Notes: generated by a model from the letters alone, not told the origin. 64,000 nucleotides of DNA from Hymenobacter metallilatus (GCF_003944705.1 NZ_RWIS01000009.1:62001-126000), one strand, 5' to 3'; counted from the stretch's first letter, positions 7,537-16,438 are shown. Translations and numbers: made by a program.

Positions 7537-9189
7537 ATGAAAAGACGTGACTTTGTGGGCATTACCGGCCTGGCGGCCGGGGCCTTGTGGCTGCCTTCCG
7601 TGCCGGGTTTCGCCGCTGGCGACGCCGTGGACCCCTTGCGCCTGCTGGAACCCGGCCCCGATGTAGCCCTGAAGAAGCGCATGGCCGATGCGGCCCTGAA
7701 CGCTGCTAAAGCCGCCGGAGCCACCTACGCCGATGTGCGCATTGGCCGCTACCTCAACCAGGGCGTGTTCACCCGCGAGAAGCAGGTGCAGAACATTGTA
7801 AGTACAGAAAGCTACGGCGCGGGGGTGCGGGTAATTGCCAATGGCACCTGGGGCTTTGCCTCTACCAACCAGGTAACCGAAGCCGGTATTGCCAAAGCGG
7901 CCCAGCTGGCCGTGCAGATTGCCAAGGCTAACTCAAAAGTACAGAAAGAGCAGGTGAAGCTGGCTCCCCAGAAAGGCTTCGGGGAGGTAGAGTGGAAAGC
8001 CCCCATCAAGCAGAATGCCTTCGAGGTACCCATCAAGGACAAGGTGGATTTGCTACTGGCTACCAACGCCAAAGCCCTGGAAAACGGGGCCTCCTTCGTA
8101 AACTCGGTGCTGTTTCAGGTGAATGAGCAGAAGTATTTTGCCAGCACCGACGGCTCTTACATCGACCAGGACATTCACCGCATTTTCCCCACGTTCGGGG
8201 TGACGGTGGTAGACCGGGCCTCGGGCAAGTTCCGGAGTCGGCAGGCGCTCAGCTCGCCCATGGGCCTGGGCTACGAGTACCTCACGCCCAAGGCCGAGGA
8301 CAAAGTGGCCGGCCCTCAGGGCTCGGGCGTTATCGGCTACAAGTACAGCTATGATATGCTGGAAGATGCCGCCCTGGCTGCCCGTCAGGCCAAGGAAAAG
8401 CTCACCTGCAAAAGCGTGGTACCCGGTAAGTACGACCTGGTACTGGACCCTCACCACCTGGGCCTCACTATTCACGAATCGGTGGGGCACCCGCTGGAGC
8501 TGGACCGGGTGCTGGGCTACGAGGCCAACTATGCCGGCACCTCCTTCGCCACGCTGGAGTGGAAAGCCAAAGGTCAGCCTTACGGCTCCAAACAAGTGAA
8601 TATTGTGGCCGACAAGCTGCAGCCCGGCTCCCTAGGTGCCGTAGGCTACGATGATGAGGGCGTGAAGACCAAAGAGTGGAACCTCATCAAGGAGGGCATC
8701 TTGGTGGATTATGAGAAAATCCGGGACCAGGCGCACATTGTGGGCCAGCAGGAGTCCGACGGATGCTGCTACTCCCAGTCGTGGCAGGATGTGCAGTTCC
8801 AGCGTATGCCCAACATCAGCCTCAAGCCCGGCGCAGCCAAGCTGAGCGTAGACGACATGGTGAAGAACGTGGAAAAAGGCATCTACATTGCCGGCAATGG
8901 CTCCTTCAGCATCGACCAGCAGCGCTACAACTCCCAGTTTGGCGGGCAGGTGTTCTATGCCATTGAGAAGGGCAAAATTACGGGCATGCTCGAGGACGTG
9001 GCTTACCAGACCAACACCCTGGAGTTCTGGAACTCCTGTGCGGCCGTGTGCGACCAGTCGGATTACCGGTTTGCAGGCTTCTTTAACGACGGCAAGGGCC
9101 AGCCCAGCCAGTCCTCGGCCGTGAGCCACGGTTCCAGTACTAGCCGCTTCAACTCGGTCAACGTCATCAACACCGCCCGGAAAATTTAA
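7537..9189 (+). CDS. tldD: TldD-family metallopeptidase, second copy, Tat-like leader
   Basis: Also 550 residues, this is a tandem paralogue of the TldD at 4158, nearly collinear and differing mainly by conservative changes. The metal motif HESVGH is at 313-318. The leader MKRRDFVGITGLAAGA again carries a twin-arginine and a hydrophobic stretch ending near FAAGDA. It starts at a normal ATG. Tandem retention of two full TldD/TldE modules with both metal sites intact suggests two active heterodimers, possibly with different substrates, or dosage. It also leaves open cross-pairing between copies. Confidence 0.9.
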   Translation: MKRRDFVGITGLAAGALWLPSVPGFAAGDAVDPLRLLEPGPDVALKKRMADAALNAAKAAGATYADVRIGRYLNQGVFTREKQVQNIVSTESYGAGVRVIANGTWGFASTNQVTEAGIAKAAQLAVQIAKANSKVQKEQVKLAPQKGFGEVEWKAPIKQNAFEVPIKDKVDLLLATNAKALENGASFVNSVLFQVNEQKYFASTDGSYIDQDIHRIFPTFGVTVVDRASGKFRSRQALSSPMGLGYEYLTPKAEDKVAGPQGSGVIGYKYSYDMLEDAALAARQAKEKLTCKSVVPGKYDLVLDPHHLGLTIHESVGHPLELDRVLGYEANYAGTSFATLEWKAKGQPYGSKQVNIVADKLQPGSLGAVGYDDEGVKTKEWNLIKEGILVDYEKIRDQAHIVGQQESDGCCYSQSWQDVQFQRMPNISLKPGAAKLSVDDMVKNVEKGIYIAGNGSFSIDQQRYNSQFGGQVFYAIEKGKITGMLEDVAYQTNTLEFWNSCAAVCDQSDYRFAGFFNDGKGQPSQSSAVSHGSSTSRFNSVNVINTARKI

Positions 9190-9262
9190 GCTGTTAGCCG
9201 TTAGCTGCTGGCTGTTCGCTTCCGTGCAGGAAGCTATCAGCCAGCAGCTAACGGCTAACAGC
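9190..9262. repeat. Perfect 25-bp inverted repeat between tldD and tldE (copy 2)
   Basis: Arm 9190-9214 begins at the last base of the tldD stop codon and is the exact reverse complement of 9238-9262. The words GTTAGC and GCTGCTGGCTG are reiterated, and further CAACAGCTAATAGC words follow up to the ATG at 9287. Confidence 0.92.
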
Positions 9263-9286
9263 CAACAGCTAATAGCTCAAAAAGAC

Positions 9287-10612
9287 ATGGCTATTCTTTC
9301 CAAAGACGAAGCGCAGGCAATCCTCAAAAAAGTCATTGGGTTCAGCACCGCCGACGAGTGCCAGGCCAACCTGAACGGGCGCACCACCGGTAATATTCGC
9401 TACGCCCGCAACTCGGTGAGTACGGCCGGGGCCCAGGACAACGTGAGCCTGGCCGTAGAAGCGCGGTTTGGCAAACGCTCGGGCATAGCCACCTGCAACG
9501 AGTTCGACGATGCTACCCTACGCCGCTGCGTGCAGCGAGCCGAGGAAATTGCCCGCCTGGCCCCCGAAGACCCCGAGTACATGCCCCTGCTGGGCCCCCA
9601 GCAGTACCTCACGCCCGTGAGCTACGCCGCCAGCACGGCTGCCATTACCCCTGATCTGCGCGCCCAGGCCGCCGGCGACAGTATTGCGCTGTGCAGTGCC
9701 AAGAGCCTCACGGCGGCTGGTTACCTCGAAGATGGCGCCTACTTTCAGGCCCTGCGCAACAACAAGGGGCTGGAAGCCTACCAGCAGAGTACCAGCCTGG
9801 ATTTCTCGGTGACAGTGCGCACCCCCGATGGTACCGGTTCGGGTTATGCCGTGGCCGACTACACCGATGTGGCCAAATTCAACGCCAAAAGCCTCACCCA
9901 GCTGGCCGCCGATAAGGCCGCCGGCTCCCGCAATGCCCGGGCGCTGGAGCCCGGCAAGTACACCGTGATTCTGGAGCCCGCCGCTCTGGTATCGGATGAG
10001 GGGCTGCTCAACAACCTGATGTACAGCCTCGGGGCCCGGGAGGCCGACGAGGGGCGCTCCTTTCTGAGCAAAAAAGGTGGGGGTAATAAGCTGGGTGACA
10101 AGCTCTTTGACCCGCGCATTACCATTTACTCTGACCCCCTCAATGCCCAGGCTCCCAGCGGCGTATTCGACTACGAAGGCCTGCCGGTGAAGCGCATGAA
10201 CTGGATTGAGAAAGGCGTGGTTAAAAACCTGTACTACTCCCGCTACTGGGCCCAGAAAACAGGCAAAGCAGCCACGGCTTTTCCCGGCAACTTCATCATG
10301 GAAGGCGGCACCCAGAGCGTACAGGACCTGATTAAGAGCACTGCCAAGGGTATTCTGGTTACGCGCCTGTGGTACATCCGCGACGTGGACCCCCAGACGC
10401 TGCTGTACACCGGCCTTACCCGGGACGGAACGTTCTACATCGAAAACGGCAAAATCAAGTTTCCTATCAAGAACTTCCGCTTCAACGAGTCGCCCATTAT
10501 CATGCTCAACAACGTGGAGGCCATTGGCAAGCCCGTGCGCCTGGGCGGCAACCTGGTGCCGCCCCTAAAAATCCGGGACTTCACGTTTACCAGCCTCTCC
10601 GACGCGGTGTAA
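9287..10612 (+). CDS. tldE: TldE/PmbA-family protein, second copy
   Basis: A 441-residue partner of the second TldD. The start is set at ATG 9287 (MAILSKDEAQAIL), which aligns with the first copy; an upstream ATG at 9224 would translate the intergenic repeat. It lacks HExxxH, as expected for TldE, and shares the FTFTSLSDAV C-terminus with copy 1. No signal peptide is visible. A strong 18-bp terminator hairpin follows, so the four tld genes probably form one unit. Confidence 0.88.
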   Translation: MAILSKDEAQAILKKVIGFSTADECQANLNGRTTGNIRYARNSVSTAGAQDNVSLAVEARFGKRSGIATCNEFDDATLRRCVQRAEEIARLAPEDPEYMPLLGPQQYLTPVSYAASTAAITPDLRAQAAGDSIALCSAKSLTAAGYLEDGAYFQALRNNKGLEAYQQSTSLDFSVTVRTPDGTGSGYAVADYTDVAKFNAKSLTQLAADKAAGSRNARALEPGKYTVILEPAALVSDEGLLNNLMYSLGAREADEGRSFLSKKGGGNKLGDKLFDPRITIYSDPLNAQAPSGVFDYEGLPVKRMNWIEKGVVKNLYYSRYWAQKTGKAATAFPGNFIMEGGTQSVQDLIKSTAKGILVTRLWYIRDVDPQTLLYTGLTRDGTFYIENGKIKFPIKNFRFNESPIIMLNNVEAIGKPVRLGGNLVPPLKIRDFTFTSLSDAV

Positions 10613-10630
10613 CTACCCGGCCTGGTGGCA

Positions 10631-10673
10631 GATATGTGGCCTCTGGTACGCTTGTTACCAGAGGCCACATATC
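10631..10673. terminator. Terminator after the tld cluster
   Basis: A perfect 18-bp stem (10631-10648 with 10656-10673) around a 7-base loop follows the tldE stop by 19 bp and is followed by CATTTTCAT. Confidence 0.8.
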
Positions 10674-10688
10674 ATTTTCATCTGGCTG

Positions 10689-10811
10689 ATGAAGCGTATA
10701 TACAGAATGCTGGTGCTGTTAGGAGTAGGCTGGCAGGCTCACGCCCAGCAAGCCAACACCCTATCGGGGGCCACTGCCGCCCAGAAAAGCTCGGTCCGGC
10801 CGGGTAGCTAG
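10689..10811 (+). CDS. Possible 40-residue secreted peptide
   Basis: A short frame after the terminator encodes MKRIYRMLVLLGVGWQAHAQ and 20 more residues, that is a clean signal peptide with an AHAQ cleavage site and a very short mature part. Its end overlaps the last bases of the convergent barrel gene. It may be a real small secreted peptide or the remaining 5' stub of a lost outer-membrane gene. Low certainty. Confidence 0.3.
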   Translation: MKRIYRMLVLLGVGWQAHAQQANTLSGATAAQKSSVRPGS

Positions 10812-11389
10812 TCGTTGTCGAACTGGTAGGCCACGTAGCCCTGTATCACCCGATTCTTAAAGCGCGGGTCGTTGGGGCCGCTCAGGTTGCGGGTGTCGTT
10901 GATGTCGTTGAGGCCGGCATTGAAGCGGGCCCCCAGCAGCAGGTTGCCCAGCTTGAGGCCGCCCCCGGCCGCCAGGGTAAAATCGGTGCGTTTGAAGGTG
11001 TAGCTGCTGTTGCCGCCCACCACATTATCGTCCTGGCGGGACACCATAAACCCCAGTTGCGGGCCGGCCTCCACAAACACCGGCCCTACCGTTACCTTGG
11101 CCAGTACGGGCAGGTTGAGGTAGTGCAGCTTGGCATCGTAGTTTCCAATGGCTGTGCGGAAAGAGCTGCCCTGCAGGGAATACAGCAGCTCCGGCTGAAT
11201 GGTAACCGGGCCCAGCACTTTGGCCTCATACAGCAAGCCGGCGTGGTAGTAGGTTTTGTACCTGGTGGAAGTGGAACCCAGGTTCTCGCCATCAAGGACG
11301 GCAGCATTGAGGCCGGCTTTTATACCAAACTGGGCGTGGGCTGCCGCGGCCAACAGCAGCAGTGGCAGCAGGAACAGAAAACGTTTCAT
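10808..11389 (-). CDS. Outer-membrane beta-barrel protein (PorT-like)
   Basis: A 193-residue protein with signal peptide MKRFLFLLPLLLLAAAAHAQ, starting at ATG 11389 (the five extra codons upstream are not needed). The mature part alternates hydrophobic and polar residues with repeated aromatic/Gly strand ends (FGIKAGLNAAV, VTIQPELLYS, LNLPVLAKV, VEAGPQLGFM) and ends VIQGYVAYQF. This is the pattern of the small Bacteroidota 'outer membrane protein beta-barrel' family. Role unknown. It lies on the opposite strand inside the tld-MoxR neighbourhood and is divergent from the DUF4159 gene. Confidence 0.8.
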   Translation of the reverse strand: MKRFLFLLPLLLLAAAAHAQFGIKAGLNAAVLDGENLGSTSTRYKTYYHAGLLYEAKVLGPVTIQPELLYSLQGSSFRTAIGNYDAKLHYLNLPVLAKVTVGPVFVEAGPQLGFMVSRQDDNVVGGNSSYTFKRTDFTLAAGGGLKLGNLLLGARFNAGLNDINDTRNLSGPNDPRFKNRVIQGYVAYQFDND

Positions 11390-11594
11390 ACAACAGGGGC
11401 TCACTGGGTTAACAACATACTCCGGCTCTGCTAACGGCTACCGGCGTTTCAAGTGTATGTTTACCAGCCATAAATCATGCCTGTTTGAGGCCGCGGCCGG
11501 CTGGCTATTCATCGGGTTGGGGCAGGCGGCAAGCCACCTTTAGGGAAGTAGCTGCGTCTTTGCCCCGATTTTTGTCTTTTCTCTCCTCCCCTTC

Positions 11595-12218
11595 ATGCCT
11601 GCTCCGTTCACCTTCGTGCGCCTGCAATACCACTCCGGCGACTGGGACGCCGTGGATGAGCGGATGCCCGCCAACTTGCTTCACTCCTTGGTGCAGTACA
11701 CCAAAGTGCCCGTAATTGCCAAGGAGAAAGTAGTGGCCCTGGACTCGCCGGAGCTGTTTCGCTACCCATTCTGCTACCTCTCGGGCCACCGGCTGGTGCA
11801 GTTTTCGGCCCCCGAGCGGCGCAACTTCGAGCAGTATGTACGGGGCGGGGGCTTCGTGTTTGTGGACGACTGCAACCACGACATCGACGGGCTGTTTGCC
11901 CGCTCGTTTGAGGAGCAGATGCGGGTGTGCTTCGGGGCGGGGGCGCTAAAGAAGCTGCCCAAGTCGCACCCTATTTACTCGCAGTTTTTCAAGTTCCCCG
12001 ACGGCCCGCCCAACACCGGCTTCGAGCTCAACGGCTGGGGCGACGACCTGGTGCATGACTATCTGAAAGGCATTGAGATAAACGGGCGGCTGGCGGTGCT
12101 GTATTCCAATAAAGACTACGGCTGCGAGTGGGATTATGACTTTCGCAACAAGCGGTTTTTAGCCGAAGACAACACCAAATTCGGCGTCAATATCATTCTA
12201 TACGCCCTTACGGCTTAG
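11595..12218 (+). CDS. DUF4159 family protein
   Basis: The 207 residues show the DUF4159 pattern: FVRLQYHSGDWD at the start, LSGHRLVQFS, then FEQYVRGGGFVFVDDC and the end VNIILYALTA. The fold is related to class I glutamine amidotransferase/ThuA-like domains. Members are usually encoded with MoxR ATPases, DUF58 and BatA-type proteins, as here (moxR lies 1.2 kb downstream). No signal peptide is visible, so this copy should stay in the cytoplasm. The biochemical function is unknown. Confidence 0.85.
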   Translation: MPAPFTFVRLQYHSGDWDAVDERMPANLLHSLVQYTKVPVIAKEKVVALDSPELFRYPFCYLSGHRLVQFSAPERRNFEQYVRGGGFVFVDDCNHDIDGLFARSFEEQMRVCFGAGALKKLPKSHPIYSQFFKFPDGPPNTGFELNGWGDDLVHDYLKGIEINGRLAVLYSNKDYGCEWDYDFRNKRFLAEDNTKFGVNIILYALTA

Positions 12219-12223
12219 CTTCT

Positions 12224-12600
12224 CTATGGCTTGGCCTTCTCTGCACTGGCGCAGGTACAGGTAAACTTTGCCCCATTGCATGCGTCTATGCAGGAGTACG
12301 GGGTGCACGTAGGCGGGCAGCTGACCAAGCTCACTAGCCCACCTCCTGATTACTTGGACATTCCGCTACGGCCCAACTATCCGGGCGGGCAGGCGGGCAT
12401 TGCTGCCGAGCCGGATGTAGGGTGGCAGTACAGCCCGCGCTGCTATTCACGCAGAAAGGCTACTGCACCAAATAATAATAGACGTAGAAGCACAACGGTA
12501 CCATATATTACGCCACCAGCCCCTGCATCGGCTACCGCCCTCAGGCCAAAAACTGGAGCATTCAGCTAAACCTGACGCGCTTCTTCGGGCCGGCGGCGTA
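12224..12600 (+). pseudogene. Decayed outer-membrane barrel gene
   Basis: Pieces of one small barrel protein appear in shifting frames. ALAQVQVNFAPLHAS and YPGGQAGIAAE lie in one frame, then after a shift near 12440 ALLFTQKGYCTK followed by stop codons, then YRPQAKNWSIQLNLTRFF up to a TAG at about 12598-12600. These resemble the strand segments of full-length Bacteroidota barrel proteins. At least one frameshift and a stop separate them, and no intact start and signal peptide remain. The single open frame 12231-12569 is therefore not taken as a gene. Confidence 0.65.
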
Positions 12601-12605
12601 GGGGC

Positions 12606-13268
12606 TTAGAACCGGTAGCCCAGGCTGAGGCGGCCATCAAAAACAGCCCCGTTTTCCTCGTAGTACGTGCCGGTATCATAATACCCGGGTGTGCCGGCGT
12701 AGGGGCTCTTGTTCAGGCGCCGCCAGGTCATGATGCCGCCTGCTACATCGAGCAGAAAGCGGCTCTGGTGGCCCAATGGCAGCTGAGCGCCCAGCAGTAC
12801 GCCTGCCCCGCCCAATTTCCGGTTTTCGTTGTAGGCGTTGTAGTAGGCATTCTGCTTCACGCCCCGGTAGCCCAGCGTAGGAGCCACGTACACCCCTGCC
12901 AACCCCGTCTGGCGGCCTTGGTACAGGTAGTAGCGCCCCTGTAGCGCAACGCCGGAAGTTCGTTCAGTGGGCTGCCCGCCGTTCAGGAGCACCTCAACGC
13001 TGCCGCTGCTGCGCCGCCCCAGCTGCTGCTCGTAGCCCACCAATACGGGCAGAAGCAAACGGGTATCGGTATTAAGCGCATTATACGCCACATTACGGAG
13101 CAGTATTCCGCCTACATCCAGCCGTAGGGCGTGCCGCAGGCCAACCCGGGCCGGAGCGGTGGTATCGGGGGCCGTCTGGGCCAGAGCGGGTAGGGCCGGC
13201 ACGGCGCTGAGCAGCAAGGCGGCCAGCCACCAGCCGGGTCGAAAAATGCGGGAGGAGTTGCGTATCAT
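12606..13268 (-). CDS. Predicted outer-membrane or secreted protein
   Basis: A 220-residue protein with a signal peptide (hydrophobic WWLAALLLSAVPALPALAQ after a basic start) and a barrel-like mature part: LRLDVGGILLRNVAYN, VSGVALQGRYYLY-type strands, and a C-terminal RLSLGYRF ending in an aromatic residue as in outer-membrane barrels. It resembles the DUF3575-like barrel group but I cannot fix the family. It is divergent from moxR, sharing a 178-bp intergenic region. Confidence 0.7.
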   Translation of the reverse strand: MIRNSSRIFRPGWWLAALLLSAVPALPALAQTAPDTTAPARVGLRHALRLDVGGILLRNVAYNALNTDTRLLLPVLVGYEQQLGRRSSGSVEVLLNGGQPTERTSGVALQGRYYLYQGRQTGLAGVYVAPTLGYRGVKQNAYYNAYNENRKLGGAGVLLGAQLPLGHQSRFLLDVAGGIMTWRRLNKSPYAGTPGYYDTGTYYEENGAVFDGRLSLGYRF

Positions 13269-13446
13269 GGCTTGAAGTAGCCGGTTGGCAGCGGGCGGGG
13301 CAAACCAGCTTCCGGGTGGTTCAGACTTTATGGGGTGCAGAAAAATGCGGCAGCTACTCCTGCCGCAAGCATCCTTGGCGCAGTTCTGCTGACTTTATAC
13401 CGCTTCTGCTTCTATCTTCCGCCCTGACTTTTCAACGCCGTTTTCC

Positions 13447-14424
13447 GTGACTGAACAAGACGTAACCCGCCTGCTTCAAAAAATACCGCTGCTCAAACAG
13501 GAAATCGGAAAGGTGATTGTGGGCCAGCAGGAGGTGCTGGAGGAAGTGCTGGTGGCTTTGCTGGCCGGGGGCCACGCCCTGCTGGAAGGCGTGCCGGGCC
13601 TGGCCAAAACCCTGCTGGTGCGCACCCTGGCCCAGGCCACCGACCTGCCTTTCCGCCGCATCCAGTTTACCCCCGACCTGATGCCCACCGATATTCTGGG
13701 CACCGAGATTCTGGAAGAGGACCACGGCACGGGGCACCGTTCATTCAAGTTCAATCCGGGTCCCATCTTCGCCAGTCTGGTGCTGGCCGATGAAATCAAC
13801 CGGACCCCACCCAAAACCCAGGCCGCCCTGCTGGAGGCCATGCAGGAAGGCCACGTAACCTACGCTGGTCAGGAGCACGCCCTGCCCAAGCCATTTTTTC
13901 TGCTGGCCACCCAAAACCCCATCGAGCAGAGCGGTACCTACCCCCTGCCTGAGGCCCAGCTCGACCGGTTTCTGCTGTACGTGCGCATTGGCTACCCCAC
14001 CGAGCAGGAGGAGTTGGCCGTGCTCAGCGGTACCACCGGCATCAGCCGGCAGGCGGTGCAGCCGGTGCTGGGCGGCGAGGAAATTCGCCAGCTGCAGTTG
14101 CTCACGCGCCAGGTCAGCATTAGCGCTGAGCTGCTGAGCTTGGTAAACCGCCTGGTGCGGGCCACCCGCCCGGCCACTTCCGAAGTAGCCTTCATCCGGG
14201 AGTATGGCCGCTGGGGGGCCGGCCCTCGGGCCGGGCAAGCCCTGATTCTGTGCGCCAAAGCCCGGGCCCTGCTGCACGGCCGCTTCGCTGCCACCCTGGA
14301 CGATGTGCAGGCCCTGGCCCCCGCCGTGCTCCGCCACCGCGTGCTACTGAACTTCAGTGCCGAAGCCGAAGGCCTGACCCCGGATGATGCTGTAGCAGCG
14401 TTATTGAAAGGAATTAGTCTTTAA
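13447..14424 (+). CDS. MoxR-family AAA+ ATPase
   Basis: A 325-residue MoxR ATPase: Walker A-like GVPGLAKT at about 54-61, PDLMPTDILG after it, Walker B LVLADEINR, sensor segment FFLLATQNPIEQSGTYPLPEAQLDRF, and the C-terminal lid. The start is GTG at 13447. MoxR proteins act as chaperone-like motors together with von Willebrand-type partners; the partner DUF58 gene is next downstream after a repeat-filled 104-bp gap. It opens the co-directional run to 22039. Confidence 0.93.
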   Translation: MTEQDVTRLLQKIPLLKQEIGKVIVGQQEVLEEVLVALLAGGHALLEGVPGLAKTLLVRTLAQATDLPFRRIQFTPDLMPTDILGTEILEEDHGTGHRSFKFNPGPIFASLVLADEINRTPPKTQAALLEAMQEGHVTYAGQEHALPKPFFLLATQNPIEQSGTYPLPEAQLDRFLLYVRIGYPTEQEELAVLSGTTGISRQAVQPVLGGEEIRQLQLLTRQVSISAELLSLVNRLVRATRPATSEVAFIREYGRWGAGPRAGQALILCAKARALLHGRFAATLDDVQALAPAVLRHRVLLNFSAEAEGLTPDDAVAALLKGISL

Positions 14425-14434
14425 GTGTTACTGG

Positions 14435-14512
14435 GTTTTAGTTGCTGGTTGCTCGTTGCTGGTTGTTAGCTCAGTCTTGATAACCAGCAACGAGCAACTA
14501 GAAACCAGAAAC
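14435..14512. repeat. Inverted word repeat between moxR and DUF58
   Basis: The left arm 14435-14464 reiterates GTTGCTGGTT and GTTGCTCGTT; the right arm 14482-14512 reiterates AACCAGCAACGAGCAAC and AGAAACC. The best pairing is about 18 bp perfect with degenerate flanks. It starts shortly after the moxR stop and ends 16 bp before the DUF58 ATG. Confidence 0.85.
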
Positions 14513-14528
14513 CAGAAACTTATTTCCC

Positions 14529-15401
14529 ATGCTCACGCCTGAACACCTTCATGCCCTGCATAATCTGCCGCTGGCCGCCAGGCAAGCGGCCGAGGGCGTG
14601 CTGCACGGGGCCCATGCCAGCCGGCGCAAGGGTGCGGGCATGGAGTTCAGCCAGTACCGCCCGTACCAGCCCGGCGACGACCTGCGCCGCCTCGACTGGC
14701 GGCTGGCAGCCCGCTCCGACCGGTACTACTTGCGCGAATCGGAGGTGGATACCAGTCTGGTAGTGCATCTGGTGCTGGATGCTACCGCCAGCATGAACCA
14801 CCAGGACGACAACGGCCTGAGCAAGCTACAGTACGGCCGCCTGCTGTGCGCCGCCCTGGCCTATGTGGCTACCCAACAGGGCGACGCCGTGGCGCTTACC
14901 GTGCTGCTGCCCCAGGGCCTGCAGCACCTGCCACCCCGCGCCGACTCCCGGCAGCTGCCCCGCATTTATCATACTTTGGAGAGCATTGAAGCCGCCGGCC
15001 GCTTTCCGGATGCGGCTACGCTGGCCCCGCTCACGGCCCGCCGCCAGCCGGCCCTGACGGTGTGCGTGAGCGACTTGTACGAGGAGAGCGGCGAGATTGA
15101 GCAGCTCCTCACCCGCCTGCGCGCCGCCACCGGCGAGGTGCTGCTGCTGCACCTGCTGGCCCGCAACGAGCTGGAATTCACCTTCAAAGGAGCCGTTACC
15201 TTCGAGGACCTGGAGACCGGGCAGCAGCTGCAGCTGGATGCCGGCCAGCAGCGCCGGGCCTGGCAGCAGCAGTTGCAGCAGTGGCTCCGCGACACGGCCC
15301 GTCAGGCCCGCACCCACGGCTTCGACTACTACCAGCTTAGCACCGCTGAGCCCCTCACCGGAGCCCTGCGCCGGTTTTTGCAGCAGCGGGCTACGGCCTG
15401 A
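14529..15401 (+). CDS. DUF58 protein, von Willebrand-type partner of MoxR
   Basis: A 290-residue DUF58 protein with the family signature EFSQYRPYQPGDDLRRLDWRLAARSDRYYLRE (residues about 38-70, shown here only by its ends EFSQYRPYQPGDD and YYLRE). A vWA-like core follows with LVLDATASM, a variant of the MIDAS motif with Thr at the second ligand position. It has no signal peptide or membrane segment. DUF58 proteins are standard partners of MoxR ATPases. Confidence 0.9.
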   Translation: MLTPEHLHALHNLPLAARQAAEGVLHGAHASRRKGAGMEFSQYRPYQPGDDLRRLDWRLAARSDRYYLRESEVDTSLVVHLVLDATASMNHQDDNGLSKLQYGRLLCAALAYVATQQGDAVALTVLLPQGLQHLPPRADSRQLPRIYHTLESIEAAGRFPDAATLAPLTARRQPALTVCVSDLYEESGEIEQLLTRLRAATGEVLLLHLLARNELEFTFKGAVTFEDLETGQQLQLDAGQQRRAWQQQLQQWLRDTARQARTHGFDYYQLSTAEPLTGALRRFLQQRATA

Positions 15402-15470
15402 GTGCCCGAATTGGGCCCGATAGTTGTGCAGCCAGGAAAATCAGGTGTCTCCTTCTTTTCTTATTCTGCT

Positions 15471-16151
15471 ATGCTTCGAATCCTACTCGCTACGGTGCTG
15501 CTGACCCTCCCGACGGTGGCTTCTGCCCAAACTGCTCCCTTGCTTACTGGCTACCGACGCCCTCTGCCCATCGTACCCATCGACTCGGTAACGCACCAAA
15601 TCAGCTACCAGGGAAATCTGGTGGTGCCAGGCGTGCCCCAGGCCGAGCTGTACGGCCGGGCCCAGGAATGGCTGGCTACACAGTTTGAAAACTACGCCGA
15701 GGTGGTGCAGCTGGCCGACCCCGGCCGGGGCGTGCTGATTGGGCAGGCCATAGTGCGGGCCGTGGCGCCGGCCCAGAAAAACCAGGATTCCCGCAGCTTC
15801 AAGCTGCTGTTCCGGTTTCGGCTGCGGGCTCAGCCCGGCGCTCTGCACTACGAGCTGACGGATATCAGCTACCCTACTTATCCTGAAACCGACGCATCGA
15901 ATAGCGCTGAAAGTGGTCGGGCCGTTAATGGCTTAGCCCTTTGGCAGCGCGCCGACGATTTTTCCCAGATTGGCACTACGGACGCCCAAAACCGGCGCGC
16001 TCCAGTGGAAATTGAGCTGCGCGACTACGACCAGTACACCGACCAAGGCCAGCCCAAACCCCGCATGGTGCAGCAGTGCCAGGGTATTCAGAACGCCATG
16101 ACGACGCTGCTGGCCTCGCTTGGCCAACGGCTGAAACAGCCGCTGCCGTAG
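15471..16151 (+). CDS. DUF4468 (TBP-like fold) secreted protein
   Basis: The start is ATG 15471, which gives the signal peptide MLRILLATVLLTLPTVASAQ; the reading frame is open further upstream but without function. The mature part has IVPIDSVTHQISYQG and YGRAQEWLATQFENYAEV, then FKLLFRFRLRAQPGALHYELTDISY, the pattern of DUF4468 proteins, which are found in many Bacteroidota envelopes. The function is unknown. It lies inside the MoxR run, which supports an envelope role for the cluster. Confidence 0.72.
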   Translation: MLRILLATVLLTLPTVASAQTAPLLTGYRRPLPIVPIDSVTHQISYQGNLVVPGVPQAELYGRAQEWLATQFENYAEVVQLADPGRGVLIGQAIVRAVAPAQKNQDSRSFKLLFRFRLRAQPGALHYELTDISYPTYPETDASNSAESGRAVNGLALWQRADDFSQIGTTDAQNRRAPVEIELRDYDQYTDQGQPKPRMVQQCQGIQNAMTTLLASLGQRLKQPLP

Positions 16152-16176
16152 CCGTTGTGCCCTGGAACTGGGCTCC

Positions 16177-16302
16177 GGCCGTCGTTGCCCTTGTACTCCG
16201 GAGCTGTGCTCCGGCCCGCGTAAAAGGGTAATTTCTAGTTGCGTTAATTACCTTCTTGTGCGAGCCGAAGCACAGCTTCGGGGTACAAGGGCAACGACGG
16301 CC
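16177..16302. repeat. Nested inverted repeat between DUF4468 and BatA-like genes
   Basis: Outer arms 16177-16196 and 16283-16302 are a perfect 20-bp inverted repeat. Inside are the smaller inverted pairs CGGAGCTGTGCTCCG, AGCCGAAGCACAGCTTCGG and GGTAATT/AATTACC. The rest of the 287-bp gap shows no gene. Confidence 0.85.
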
Positions 16303-16438
16303 GAAACAGGTTCGGGGTATACGTTCTTTCCAGTGGGAGCATGGGGCTGCCGCAACGCCGGCCGGGAAAGTTGTGTCTGTAGCCTGGCTTCATTAGGTTG
16401 AGGCTTCAACCCGTCCGCACTTTCAACCTGCACCCCGT

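Noticed and set aside
12231..12569. Single open frame between DUF4159 and the barrel gene
   Set aside because: Its end is out of frame with the conserved barrel segments, so it is treated as part of a pseudogene.
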